64,000 nt of DNA. Source: Stackebrandtia albiflava (GTDB lineage Bacteria; Actinomycetota; Actinomycetes; Mycobacteriales; Micromonosporaceae). Shown piece by piece: positions 26,503-34,541 of this stretch. Made by a program: the position numbers and the translations under genes. The stretch spans positions 372,001-436,000 of the forward strand of contig NZ_VLLL01000006.1 in NCBI RefSeq assembly GCF_007994225.1, given 5' to 3'. Under the pieces are notes generated by a model that was not told the DNA's origin, did no database searches, and saw only the letters and a list, made by a program, of their open reading frames with translations. How positions within the stretch are numbered: the stretch's first letter is position 1; every line of letters starts with the position of its first letter.

Positions 26503-27336
26503 TCAGGCGGAATCCGGCACGTACCACCCGGCCGCGGCGCGTTCCATCCACCAGGTCCGTTTCCGGTTGAGGTCCGAGACGGTCCCGTCGTCGAGGTGCG
26601 GCACCTCCGCCATCGGGGTGATCGCGACAGCCCTGCCCCTGGCCCGCCGGACCTCCACGCGGGTGCGGCGTTTGACGAGACCCCGGTGCACGAACGGCAC
26701 CGCCACCGCGACGTCGAGCCGCCCGTCCGCGGGATCGGGTTCGCACATGCCGAGGCCGTCGATCCGGCCGTAACCGCCCGCGTTGGCGACCACGCACGTG
26801 ATGACGGGTTCGCTGCCGTCCGACAACACCAGGTCGTCCAAGGCGATCTGGCCCCGCCACGGCCGGTCGCCACCGCCGATGCGGACACCGTTGACGGTGA
26901 CGCCGCCGCCGTCGTGGCGCAGCAGGTCGGTGCGCCTCACCCGGCCGCCGAGCACGGCCGCCGCGACGGCGGTGGGTTCGGCGGGTAGGTCGAGGTCGCG
27001 GATCAGGTCGGGGCGTTGCGCCAACGGCAGTACCGCCAGCGGCGGCAGGTCGGGGACGGTGCGGTCACCGGGGAGGTCGTCGGGGCGGCTGCTCGGTGGT
27101 GGTGCGAGCCGCCGTACGGCCCGCCGCAGCACCGCGCGGACCTGGGAGTCGGTGTCGGCGGCCACGACGAGCCGGGTGCCCGAGGCGACGGCCGCGTCGA
27201 TCCCGGCGTCGTCGACGGCGTCGACCAGCTCCACGGTCGCCCCGCCGGCCCGCAGCGCGTCGGCGCAGGCGAGGACCGGTGTGCGGGGCGCGCAACCGGG
27301 TGCGCCGTTGACGAGGGAGAGCACGGTGACGTCCAC
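26503..27336 (-). CDS. Diacylglycerol-kinase-like protein, catalytic motif degenerate
   Basis: 277 residues from GTG 27336. The C-terminal half follows the lipid kinase/NAD-kinase fold: VVANAGGYGRIDGLGM, then DGRLDVAVAVPFVHRG. The central AVLPLAQRPDLIRDLDLP parallels the usual PLGTGNDFAR-LGLP block but lacks its core. The nucleotide-binding GGDGT motif is replaced by ADTDSQ. It may be inactive, or a lineage with a different chemistry. TAACCT (27350-27345) lies eight bases before the GTG, indicating a leaderless transcript. A longer start would add 13 residues. The nearest upstream gene is bldC, separated by a terminator. Confidence 0.75.
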   Translation of the reverse strand: MDVTVLSLVNGAPGCAPRTPVLACADALRAGGATVELVDAVDDAGIDAAVASGTRLVVAADTDSQVRAVLRRAVRRLAPPPSSRPDDLPGDRTVPDLPPLAVLPLAQRPDLIRDLDLPAEPTAVAAAVLGGRVRRTDLLRHDGGGVTVNGVRIGGGDRPWRGQIALDDLVLSDGSEPVITCVVANAGGYGRIDGLGMCEPDPADGRLDVAVAVPFVHRGLVKRRTRVEVRRARGRAVAITPMAEVPHLDDGTVSDLNRKRTWWMERAAAGWYVPDSA

Positions 27337-27344
27337 GGAGAACC

Positions 27345-27350
27345 AGGTTA
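27345..27350 (-). promoter_or_regulatory. -10 element, leaderless start of the DAG-kinase-like gene
   Basis: TAACCT on the minus strand, eight bases before GTG 27336; no Shine-Dalgarno precedes the start codon. Confidence 0.45.
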
Positions 27351-27372
27351 CGGCGTGAGGGCGGTGACAGCA

Positions 27373-27404
27373 CATCGGGCGGCGAGGAGCCTCGCCGCCC
27401 GATG
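27373..27404 (-). terminator. Terminator after bldC
   Basis: CATCGGGCGGCGAGG and its exact complement around AGC, between bldC and the next minus-strand gene. Confidence 0.85.
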
Positions 27405-27499
27405 CGGTGGTCTGTGTCGGGGATCAGGGCTTGGGCGAGCCCATGCGCCGGGCATCGCTTCCGTCAGGTGCCGGCTTGACGAATGAAGGGGTCGGGCGT

Positions 27500-27715
27500 T
27501 CAGTCCTCGGATGCTTCCCGCTGACCGGGTATCTGGTCCTGCAACAGGTCGCGTACTTCGGATTCACGGTAACGCCGGTGGCCGCCGAGGGTACGGATCG
27601 CGCTGAGCTTTCCGGCCTTGGCCCACCGGGTGACCGTCTTGGGGTCGACACGGAACATGGACGCCACTTCTGCGGGGGTGAGCAGCTGTTCGGGGTCCTG
27701 CATTCGCGCTGCCAT
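27500..27715 (-). CDS. bldC: Developmental regulator BldC (MerR-like, excisionase-type HTH)
   Basis: 71 residues, essentially one winged helix-turn-helix: LLTPAEVASMFRVDPKTVTR is the helix-turn-helix and LGGHRRYRESEVRDLL the wing/helix. This is the near-invariant sequence of BldC, which in Streptomyces delays entry into sporulation and binds AT-rich direct repeats cooperatively. ATG 27715 follows GGAGGAG on the minus strand. The order bldC, hypothetical gene, valine dehydrogenase and DUF3073 gene is also as I remember it in Streptomyces coelicolor. A TTAGAT hexamer about 60 bases upstream of the start is a possible -10. Confidence 0.96.
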   Translation of the reverse strand: MAARMQDPEQLLTPAEVASMFRVDPKTVTRWAKAGKLSAIRTLGGHRRYRESEVRDLLQDQIPGQREASED

Positions 27716-27852
27716 GGATGTTCTCCTCCAGGGTCAAGAGATACGCAATCGCACTTGTGGGGCCGACGATCTAACGTGCCTCCATGGTCCGATGCGAATG
27801 CACCCCGTGACATAGGCCGAACGGTCAAAAGTGATTCAGCCGACAGGTGGGG

Positions 27853-27875
27853 AAAACTGGTATATATCCGGTTTT
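27853..27875. promoter_or_regulatory. AT-rich palindrome between bldC and the upstream gene
   Basis: AAAACTGG-TATATA-TCCGGTTTT, followed by ACACCGGTTTA. It is a rare AT-rich island about 140 bases upstream of bldC and just past the stop of the preceding minus-strand gene. It could be an operator (BldC, Lsr2) or part of the bldC promoter. Confidence 0.4.
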
Positions 27876-27902
27876 ACACCGGTTTATCGCGATATGGGTG
27901 GG

Positions 27903-28739
27903 TCAGTTGCTGCGTTCCCGTACCCGTATCCGGCGCCACTGCCGCATCAGTTGCTCGTAATGCCGACCGGCCGTCACGACGTCGCCGCGCGCCAGGGCGA
28001 GCAGGCCCTCGTGCACCAGCCGGGGTGAGACGTCCGCGCGCAGTTCAGCTGCCGAGAGTACCCACACCAGGCCACCGTAGTCCACTTCGACGACCGAGCG
28101 CGGGTGGAAGACCGCCAGCCACTCGCTCAGCTCCCGCACCGCCCGGGTCACCGGGTTGTCCGCGCCGAGCGAGGCCCGCAGCACCTCGTGGGCCCGGTGC
28201 GCGCGGTGACGTGCCCGCGCCATCGGCACCCGGTAGCGGCACGTCCGCCGTTCCTCGGTGACGACGAGTTCCCGTTCGGCGGCCTCCACGCACACGAACC
28301 AGCGGCTCGGCAGATGCCAGGTGGCGATGTGCTCGTGGTAGACGGCGGTCCCGTCGGGGCGGTGACGCGCGTCGGGGCCGTCACCGGTGGCCGCGGCCTC
28401 CGCCGCCACCTCCGGGGCGACGAACGCGGTCGCCAGTCGCAGGCTCGCGACCCCGTCGGCGAGTCCCCGCACCGACGCCGCCATCCGAGGGTGCAACTGC
28501 CACGGGCAGATCAGCGGGCCGTCGTCGCCGTCGAGGACGTACGCCTCGTCGGGCACCTGCGGAAGCCGGGTGGCGAGGCCGCCCGACTCGTACAGTGAAC
28601 GACGCTGCCGCACCGGGCCGAGTTCGACCGGCACGCCCCTGCCCTCCGCCGCGTACCGCCGCCACCACGACGCGCGCTCGGCGCTGAACGCGGCGAGCGG
28701 TTCGTACACCCGCAGGTACGCGGCGGTCGGAACGGTCAC
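27903..28739 (-). CDS. Conserved hypothetical protein of the bldC-vdh locus
   Basis: 278 residues, no signal peptide or membrane helix. Rich in Arg and Ala, with a repeated aromatic/Trp pattern ([38 protein letters not shown]). The C-terminal part [17 protein letters not shown]...[15 protein letters not shown] looks helical. I recognise no enzyme motif. Its place between bldC and valine dehydrogenase is, from memory, conserved in Streptomyces, which supports a real cytoplasmic protein. ATG 28739 is the first start; the gene is transcribed away from vdh. Confidence 0.75.
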   Translation of the reverse strand: MTVPTAAYLRVYEPLAAFSAERASWWRRYAAEGRGVPVELGPVRQRRSLYESGGLATRLPQVPDEAYVLDGDDGPLICPWQLHPRMAASVRGLADGVASLRLATAFVAPEVAAEAAATGDGPDARHRPDGTAVYHEHIATWHLPSRWFVCVEAAERELVVTEERRTCRYRVPMARARHRAHRAHEVLRASLGADNPVTRAVRELSEWLAVFHPRSVVEVDYGGLVWVLSAAELRADVSPRLVHEGLLALARGDVVTAGRHYEQLMRQWRRIRVRERSN

Positions 28740-28969
28740 TGCGTGATCTTCGCACGAGCGGGCGGTGTCACGCAGCCGTCGATCGGCGATCCGGCCGTAA
28801 CCCGTGGACAGGGGCGTGTCCCACCAACTGGACCTTTAGGGTCTGGGTGTGGAGTCCATTCCAGCCGGGAGGCGATTCCACGGTCGGGCACCGATCCGAC
28901 GACGGCGAACACCCCCGCCGGCAGCATAATCGTCCCATAAGGACTAACGACACCGTGGAGCGGCACATC

Positions 28970-30046
28970 ATGGGCGTATTCGAAGCCCCACCGAACCTGA
29001 GCGGGCACGAGCAGGTCGTCTTCTGCCAGGACAAGCACTCCGGTCTCAAGGCCATCATCGCGGTGTACTCCACCGCGCTCGGCCCGGCGCTCGGAGGGAC
29101 CAGGTTCTATCCCTACGAGAGCGAGGCGGACGCCGTCAGGGACGCCCTCGACCTCTCCAAGGGCATGGCCTACAAGAACGCACTCGCGGGACTGGACCTG
29201 GGCGGCGGCAAGGCCGTCATCTGGGGCGACCCCGAGACCGACAAGTCCGAGGCGCTGCTGCGCGCCTACGGCCGCTTCGTCGAATCACTCCGAGGCCGGT
29301 ACTACACCGCGTGCGACGTGGGCACCTACGTGCCCGACATGGACGTCATCGCCAAGGAGACCCGGTACGTGACGGGCCGGTCCACCGAGAACGGCGGAGC
29401 CGGGGACTCCTCGATCCTCACCGCGTACGGGGTCTTCTGCGGAATGCGCGCCGCCGCCGAGCACCGGTGGGGCGCGGCCAGTCTCGCCGGCCGCACCGTC
29501 GGCGTCGCGGGCGTCGGCAAGGTCGGGCGCTACCTGGTGAAGCACCTGCTCGACGACGGCGCGACCGTCGTCGCCACCGACGTCTCCGAGCAGGCGCGCG
29601 GCTGGCTGGCCACCAACTACCCGCAGGTCCAGTTCGTCGACGACACCGACGCGCTCATCACCTCCGACATCGACGTCTACGCGCCGTGCGCCCTGGGTGG
29701 CGCGCTCAACGACGACACCGTGCCGATCCTGCGGGCGTCCATCGTGGTCGGCGCGGCGAACAACCAACTGGCGCACCCGGGTGTGGAGAAGATGCTCGCC
29801 GAACGCGGCATCCTGTACGCACCGGACTACCTGGTCAACTCCGGGGGTGTCATCCAGGTGTCGGACGAGATCCACGGATTCGACTTCGAACGGGCCAAGC
29901 GGCGGGCCTCCCAGATCTTCGAGATCACCGGCCGGATCCTGCGGACCGCCGAGTCCGAGGGCGTCCCGCCCGCCGTGGCGGCCGACCGGATGGCCGAACG
30001 GCGGATGGCCGAGTGCGGCCGGCTCCGCTCCATCTACCTGCCCTGA
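28970..30046 (+). CDS. vdh: Valine/leucine dehydrogenase (Glu/Leu/Phe/Val family)
   Basis: 358 residues. NAD-dependent oxidative deamination of branched-chain amino acids, feeding branched acyl-CoA primers for fatty acids and polyketides. Landmarks are the [10 protein letters not shown] substrate site, [20 protein letters not shown] with the catalytic lysine, [16 protein letters not shown] as the dinucleotide site, and [14 protein letters not shown] 28970 has GGAG nine bases upstream and gives the family-typical start; in-frame codons back to 28847 lack homology. It diverges from the bldC-side genes. A CATAAT hexamer at 28925-28930 may be its -10. A strong hairpin follows. Confidence 0.95.
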   Translation: MGVFEAPPNLSGHEQVVFCQDKHSGLKAIIAVYSTALGPALGGTRFYPYESEADAVRDALDLSKGMAYKNALAGLDLGGGKAVIWGDPETDKSEALLRAYGRFVESLRGRYYTACDVGTYVPDMDVIAKETRYVTGRSTENGGAGDSSILTAYGVFCGMRAAAEHRWGAASLAGRTVGVAGVGKVGRYLVKHLLDDGATVVATDVSEQARGWLATNYPQVQFVDDTDALITSDIDVYAPCALGGALNDDTVPILRASIVVGAANNQLAHPGVEKMLAERGILYAPDYLVNSGGVIQVSDEIHGFDFERAKRRASQIFEITGRILRTAESEGVPPAVAADRMAERRMAECGRLRSIYLP

Positions 30047-30095
30047 CGACCCGAGGCCCCGGCCGTCCGCCACGCGCGGCCGGGGCCTCGTCGTC
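30045..30095 (+). terminator. Terminator after vdh
   Basis: CGAGGCCCCGGCCG and complement with an outer GACGA/TCGTC extension, overlapping the vdh stop. The remaining gap to 30376 holds a likely promoter (TACCGT near 30292) and nothing else I recognise. Confidence 0.8.
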
Positions 30096-30376
30096 TCCGC
30101 CGGCGCACCCGTTCCCGACCCGTCGGCGGGCGCCGTGATCGATGCCACGGGTAGCGGGTCGTCGGGCCGGTCGGCCGTTACCGTATTCCGCGTCACCGCC
30201 TGCGGAGTTTCGTCCGGTATTGCCCTGTTTGCGCCGAAAAATCGCCCCCCATTCGTCGGTGGGCCGGGTGGGAAAGCCAGACATCGCGCTGTACCGTAGG
30301 AGCCACGAGAGATGTCAACTGTTCCGGGGCGCCGATGCGGTGACCCCGATGATTCTGTGCGAGGGGGTCGAGCCAT

Positions 30377-30589
30377 ATGGGGCGCGGCCGAGCTAAGGCT
30401 AAGCAGACGAAGGTAGCCCGGCGGCTTAAGTACCACTCGCCGAACACCGACCTCGACGCGCTGGAGCGCGAACTGAGCGGCGGTGGATCGGCGGACGATG
30501 AGTACGACCGAGACCCGTACGCCGACTACGTACCCGACAAGGGCGTAGACGACGAACCGCGTGAAGAAGACTGGTTGAAGAAGCGCTGA
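30377..30589 (+). CDS. DUF3073 small protein
   Basis: 70 residues. The start MGRGRAKAKQTKVARRLKY, followed by acidic Asp/Glu-rich sequence and a basic end (EEDWLKKR), is the invariant pattern of the actinobacterial DUF3073 family. Highly charged, probably nucleic-acid or ribosome associated, but no function is established to my knowledge. ATG 30377 has GAGGGGG at 30361-30367. A hairpin follows. Confidence 0.92.
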   Translation: MGRGRAKAKQTKVARRLKYHSPNTDLDALERELSGGGSADDEYDRDPYADYVPDKGVDDEPREEDWLKKR

Positions 30590-30594
30590 CCCGA

Positions 30595-30616
30595 CCGGCT
30601 CCTGTCCGGGAGCCGG
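30595..30616 (+). terminator. Terminator after the DUF3073 gene
   Basis: CCGGCTCC and GGAGCCGG arms around six bases, six bases after the stop. Confidence 0.75.
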
Positions 30617-30763
30617 CGCACTCTCGTCCGGCCCCCGTCGGCCGCGACACCCCCCGACCGACCGGTCCACCGCGTCGCCGCCACCGGCGGACGGGCACGA
30701 CATGACCGGCACGTGGTCACGCCGCGCCCCGAAACCGCCTCGGCCGCTCACCGGGCATCGCCG

Positions 30764-31201
30764 TCAGAACCGGAAGACCACCCCTCCGGTCGCGGCCACC
30801 GCCTCACACGAGTTGCCGAATTCGCCGGTGAAGTACCGGCTCTGCGAACCCCACCGCCCGTGCAACTCGACGGTCACCGGGTCGTACTGGGCCGTGCACA
30901 TCGACTGGACCGAGGCCGGGATCCGCTCCACGTGCCCCTGCGCGTCGCGCAGCTGCGCGCACGCGGCGATACCGTCCGGATGGGAACCACCGACGGCGGG
31001 GTCGCACGACAGGGTCGCCGTGCGCGCCGCCTCGACCCCCGCCGACCGCACCACCAACAGGAACTGCGGTGCCACGGTGCCCGGCTCGGTGCCGCCGCGA
31101 CCCGCCGCGGTCTCCGGATGCGCGGCCGCCGACACGGGGACCTGCCCCGCGACCACCGCCAACAGGGCCACCACGGCCCAGCGTGTGAAACGAGCTCTCA
31201 T
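30764..31201 (-). CDS. Secreted subtilisin-inhibitor-like protein (SSI family)
   Basis: 145 residues. An N-terminal signal peptide (MRARFTRWAVVALLAV to about VSAAAHP) precedes a mature domain of roughly 115 residues. Two disulfide pairs typical of SSI are visible (LSCDPAVGGSHPDGIAACA, and MCTAQYDPVTV with FGNSC), and the protein ends in GVVFRF. By alignment to Streptomyces SSI (CPM-VYDP), the reactive P1 residue is Ala in CTA-QYDP, an unusual choice against Met/Lys/Arg. ATG 31201 has GAGGAGAG upstream. It likely restrains secreted serine proteases; a large subtilase gene lies at 52973 in the same window. Confidence 0.9.
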   Translation of the reverse strand: MRARFTRWAVVALLAVVAGQVPVSAAAHPETAAGRGGTEPGTVAPQFLLVVRSAGVEAARTATLSCDPAVGGSHPDGIAACAQLRDAQGHVERIPASVQSMCTAQYDPVTVELHGRWGSQSRYFTGEFGNSCEAVAATGGVVFRF

Positions 31202-31470
31202 CTCTCCTCTTCGGGCATGTCGAATCCGCTGTGACGTCGCCGCCCACGCACACCGCCGGAACTTCGGCGGGGCGCCGTGGCGGCGCACCCGGGAAGGCCC
31301 GCGCGTACCACGGTGGTCACGCCTGCCACCCCCCGTCACGACCTTAGAACCCGGATGCGTGAAACCGCCCCGATTCGGGCAAGTGTCGGGTGACCGGGCC
31401 GCCGCCGCGGAACCGGTCGACCGGTCCGGCGAACCCGCCGGGCCGCCCCGGACGGGACTATGCTGAGGCG

Positions 31471-31764
31471 ATGGACGAATCCACCCTGGACGAACTGAGC
31501 ACCACCGAGCTGCGGGAACGTGCCTTCGCGCTCGCCCGGCGGCGGCACGACCTGTCGTTCTTCTGGGAGGTGGTGCAACGACTGCCGCACGCGCAGGAGG
31601 CCGAGGAGGTGGACGGCTCACTCGGATCGGTCGGTCCCGCCATCGACGCCGTCGTGGAGATGTGGCACGAACTCACCGGCCACGACACCGACTACGGGGA
31701 CGTCGAGCCACTACTGCGCGCCCGGTTCATCGAATACCTGACCGCACCCGAACCACCCCGGTGA
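31471..31764 (+). CDS. Small hypothetical acidic protein beside tadA
   Basis: 97 residues from ATG 31471. TATGCT (31459-31464) ends six bases before the start, so the transcript may be leaderless. Mostly helical and acidic: STTELRERAFALARRRHDLS, then VVEMWHELTGHDTDYGDVEP. No signal or membrane segment. It converges on tadA, with stops 9 bases apart. I do not know a function. Confidence 0.7.
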   Translation: MDESTLDELSTTELRERAFALARRRHDLSFFWEVVQRLPHAQEAEEVDGSLGSVGPAIDAVVEMWHELTGHDTDYGDVEPLLRARFIEYLTAPEPPR

Positions 31765-31773
31765 CCGTGCCGG

Positions 31774-32232
31774 TCACTCCTGCCGGCCGAAGAACCCGCG
31801 CAGCAGTTCCGCCGACTCCTCCGCGAGCACACCGCCGTGAACCTCCGGACGGTGGCTGAGCCGCCGGTCCCGCAGCACGTCCCACAGGGACGCCACCGCA
31901 CCCGTCTTCGGCTCGTAGGCGCCGAACACCACGGTCGAGATCCGGGCGAGCGTGATCGCGCCCGCGCACATCGTGCACGGCTCCACCGTGACCACGAGCG
32001 TGCAACCGGACAACCGCCAACCGTCGCCGTGCCGTCGCGCGGCCGCACGCAACGCCAGCACCTCGGCGTGCGCGGTCGGGTCGGCCGTCGCCTCCCGCGC
32101 GTTGTGGGCGGCGGCGAGCACGTCACCGTCGGGGCCGACGACGACCGCGCCTATCGGGACGTCGGATCCCGCCTCGGCCGCCACGGCCAGCGCCGCCCGC
32201 ATCCACGCCACATGGCGCGGATCAGGCGTCAT
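31774..32232 (-). CDS. tadA: tRNA-specific adenosine deaminase
   Basis: 152 residues. Deaminates adenosine 34 of tRNA-Arg to inosine in the cytoplasm. Zinc ligands and the catalytic glutamate are in HAEVLALRAA, and the second half of the site is EPCTMCAGA. GAVVVGPDGDVLAAAHN is the conserved N-terminal strand region. Start ATG 32232 lies within the end of the upstream gene (11-base overlap), indicating translational coupling with the tadA-associated protein. Confidence 0.96.
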   Translation of the reverse strand: MTPDPRHVAWMRAALAVAAEAGSDVPIGAVVVGPDGDVLAAAHNAREATADPTAHAEVLALRAAARRHGDGWRLSGCTLVVTVEPCTMCAGAITLARISTVVFGAYEPKTGAVASLWDVLRDRRLSHRPEVHGGVLAEESAELLRGFFGRQE

Positions 32233-32719
32233 GCACCTCTTCCATGACCTCGCCGCAGCCGATCCGGGAGGCGACCTCCGCGGTGACGTCGGAGGGCAGC
32301 ATCCCGTCCTTGGCGCACAGCGTCAACAGCATCGACGCCGACACACCCAGGTCGGCGAGCAGATCGGCCTCACCGACCGGTTCGGCGTCGAGCTCGCTCT
32401 TGACCGGGGTGTCATCGTCGTCGTCGACCGGCTCGGGGGCGTCCGTCTCGGTCTCCGACAACAGGACGGCGCCGAGGCGGCTCTCCTCGGCGAACGGCGC
32501 GTCGGAACCGAACACGCGCAGGTCATCGCCCTGGTCGAGTCGCAGCACCACCAGGTACTCGTCATCGGCCTCCACGAACAGCAGCGAGATGTCGGCGTCG
32601 GGATTGACATCACGCAACCGATCCACGACCTCGTCGAGGTCTTCGACACCGTCCAGGTCGACCTCGGTGGCCTCCCAGGCACCGTCGGAGCGGACGGCAG
32701 CGGCGGCGAAATAGGACAA
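32222..32719 (-). CDS. tRNA adenosine deaminase-associated protein
   Basis: 165 residues from a TTG start at 32719, chosen because family members begin MSYFAAA and here LSYFAAAAVRSDGAWEATEV begins at that codon; GGGGG lies six bases upstream. Acidic protein with the alternating LFVEADDEYLVVLRLDQGDDLRVF sheet and a C-terminal helical part containing a conserved Cys-Ala-Lys-Asp (LCAKDGMLPSDV). It is a constant neighbour of tadA in actinobacteria; its role is not known to me. The stop overlaps the tadA start. Confidence 0.85.
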   Translation of the reverse strand: MSYFAAAAVRSDGAWEATEVDLDGVEDLDEVVDRLRDVNPDADISLLFVEADDEYLVVLRLDQGDDLRVFGSDAPFAEESRLGAVLLSETETDAPEPVDDDDDTPVKSELDAEPVGEADLLADLGVSASMLLTLCAKDGMLPSDVTAEVASRIGCGEVMEEVHDA

Positions 32720-32813
32720 CGTGCACCCCCGGAGAGTTGAGTCTAGAGTGGACCACGACGGCGGGTTCGCCGCGGCGTGGTCTCGAAGGTCATTGGGTCG
32801 CAGGCGGACATGG

Positions 32814-33257
32814 TCACCAGAGGATCCACGTACCACCGAGCGCGTGCCATTCCACCACAAGCCCGACGACCGCTGACGCGGCACCGGCCACTGCGGCGAC
32901 GCCGACGGCCGCGCCCCGGTCACCGTAGCTCGCCAGCAACCAGGCGGCTCCCAGTGCGAACAGGCTTGCGACGAGCATCACCCACATCGTGGAGGCCAGG
33001 TCGACCCCCAGCAACGCCGTCACCAGGAACCAGACGACGGCGGCGGCCGCGCCACCGCCGACACCGGCCGGAGTGATCCTATGGGTCTCCTGGTAGGTGG
33101 GCCGGGCGGGCAGCACCGAACCGGCCGGCCGGTGGCGCCACTGCGGCACACCGGCCGGCACGGGCCTACGCGGATCGACCGGATTCACCGGTGGCCAACG
33201 GGTCGCCGGGGCGGATTGCGCGCCCGGCGCGGACCAGCGCGGCATCGAATCGGTCAT
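32814..33257 (-). CDS. Hypothetical membrane protein
   Basis: 147 residues. The first 60 are Pro/Arg-rich and cytoplasmic. The remainder forms three to four membrane helices (about 68-85, 90-108, 115-135) and ends in GGTWILW. No recognised family. It sits between the tadA operon and an exported propeller protein on the same strand. Confidence 0.65.
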   Translation of the reverse strand: MTDSMPRWSAPGAQSAPATRWPPVNPVDPRRPVPAGVPQWRHRPAGSVLPARPTYQETHRITPAGVGGGAAAAVVWFLVTALLGVDLASTMWVMLVASLFALGAAWLLASYGDRGAAVGVAAVAGAASAVVGLVVEWHALGGTWILW

Positions 33258-33288
33258 GCGTCAAGAGTATGCCCGGCCCGCGTCGTTG

Positions 33289-34416
33289 TCACGACGGAAA
33301 CAACGCCAGGCCACGCTGCCGGACGGTGCCCGCCGCGAAGGTCAGGAAGTCACCGCCCGCCACGAGCACGTCGTCGCCGGAGGCGATCGTCAACGCCCCC
33401 ATCACCGAGTCGGCGTGCGGATTCCAAGCCCGCAACGCGTTCTCCGTCGTCACCGCCATGAACTTCTGCCGTTCCTCGGTCACGCCCAGACAGTCGCCGC
33501 GGTCGTCGACCTCGCCCCCCTCACACACCTTCGTGAAGTGACCCCCGGCGTAGACGACCCCGTCGCGCACCGTCACCGCCGCCACGTCACCGTCGGCGGC
33601 GCGCTCCCACGCCGTCACGCCGTCCGACTCGAACGCGTGGACCCGGCCGCCCGGGCCACCGGTCGCCGCGTACACCCGGGGACCGCTGACGTCCAGGTCG
33701 TGGACGACCCCGCGCGCCCGGGGGGCGAACCCGGCGACCAGCGAACCGTCCCGCGGATCCACCGCCGCGAGATTCCGGGCGGCCGTACCGTTCACCGCCG
33801 TGAACCCGCCGCCCACGTACACCCGGTGGTTCGTGGCGTCGATCGTGCGTACCGCCTGGTCGAACCGGGGCGCGAAGTCCGGCAGCAGTGATCCGTCGTC
33901 GGTGGACACCGCCGCCAGCCGCTCCCGTGGCTGCCCGTCGACGGTGTGGAAGTCCCCGCCCAGGTAGAGCGTGTCGCCGTGAACCTCCAAAGCCCGGGGC
34001 AGGGCGTCCACCCGTACCGTGAAGTCCGGGTCGAGTTCGCCGGTGTCCAGCGAGAACCGGGCGAGGCGCCGCCGCTCCACGCCGTCGACGGCGCGGAAGC
34101 GCCCCGCCGCGTACAGGTGACGGCCGTCGGTCGCCAGCGCGTGTACGGGACCGTCGACCTCCGGGGCGAAGCCGGTCAGCTCGCCGTCCGTGGTGGTGGC
34201 GGCCAGGTGGTGACGTTCCAGTCGCCTACCCGACTGGAACGCGTAGGAGAACTCCCCGCCGGCGTACACCCTCCCCGCGTGGTGCACGACGGCCAGGACC
34301 GTGTCGTTGAAGCTTGCCGATGCCATGGGACGGTCGGACGCTTCGGTTGCGGTCGCCGGTGCGGACCCGGCCAACAGCACGGCCGCCGTCCCGGCGCACA
34401 TGATGAGACGCTTCAT
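33289..34416 (-). CDS. Exported beta-propeller protein
   Basis: 375 residues from ATG 34416, which begins a clear Sec signal peptide (MKRLIMCAGTAAVLLAG to ATATEA). The mature protein is made of about six blades with a repeated VYAGGEF/LYAAGRF/LYLGGDF/VYVGGGF element followed by W/F-AVDG/TVDG/AVNG, close to DUF5122-type repeats. Two cysteines (KVCEGGEVDDRGDCLG) probably form a disulfide. No enzyme motif. It is a third extracytoplasmic propeller in the window. Function unknown. Confidence 0.8.
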   Translation of the reverse strand: MKRLIMCAGTAAVLLAGSAPATATEASDRPMASASFNDTVLAVVHHAGRVYAGGEFSYAFQSGRRLERHHLAATTTDGELTGFAPEVDGPVHALATDGRHLYAAGRFRAVDGVERRRLARFSLDTGELDPDFTVRVDALPRALEVHGDTLYLGGDFHTVDGQPRERLAAVSTDDGSLLPDFAPRFDQAVRTIDATNHRVYVGGGFTAVNGTAARNLAAVDPRDGSLVAGFAPRARGVVHDLDVSGPRVYAATGGPGGRVHAFESDGVTAWERAADGDVAAVTVRDGVVYAGGHFTKVCEGGEVDDRGDCLGVTEERQKFMAVTTENALRAWNPHADSVMGALTIASGDDVLVAGGDFLTFAAGTVRQRGLALFPS

Positions 34417-34541
34417 GCCCGGAGTCTCGCATTGAGAGTTCCCGAAACGTTGGAGATGACGAGCCGGGCGCGGCGGGATGTGAGCGGCCACTACCAGCGG
34501 GTACGCCTACTCCGGTGGTCGCCTTCGACCAAAAGCGACGG

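Noticed and set aside
30764-31621. A 285-residue version of the protease inhibitor
   Set aside because: The first 140 residues lie upstream of a clear ribosome site and signal peptide at 31201 and are antisense to another gene.
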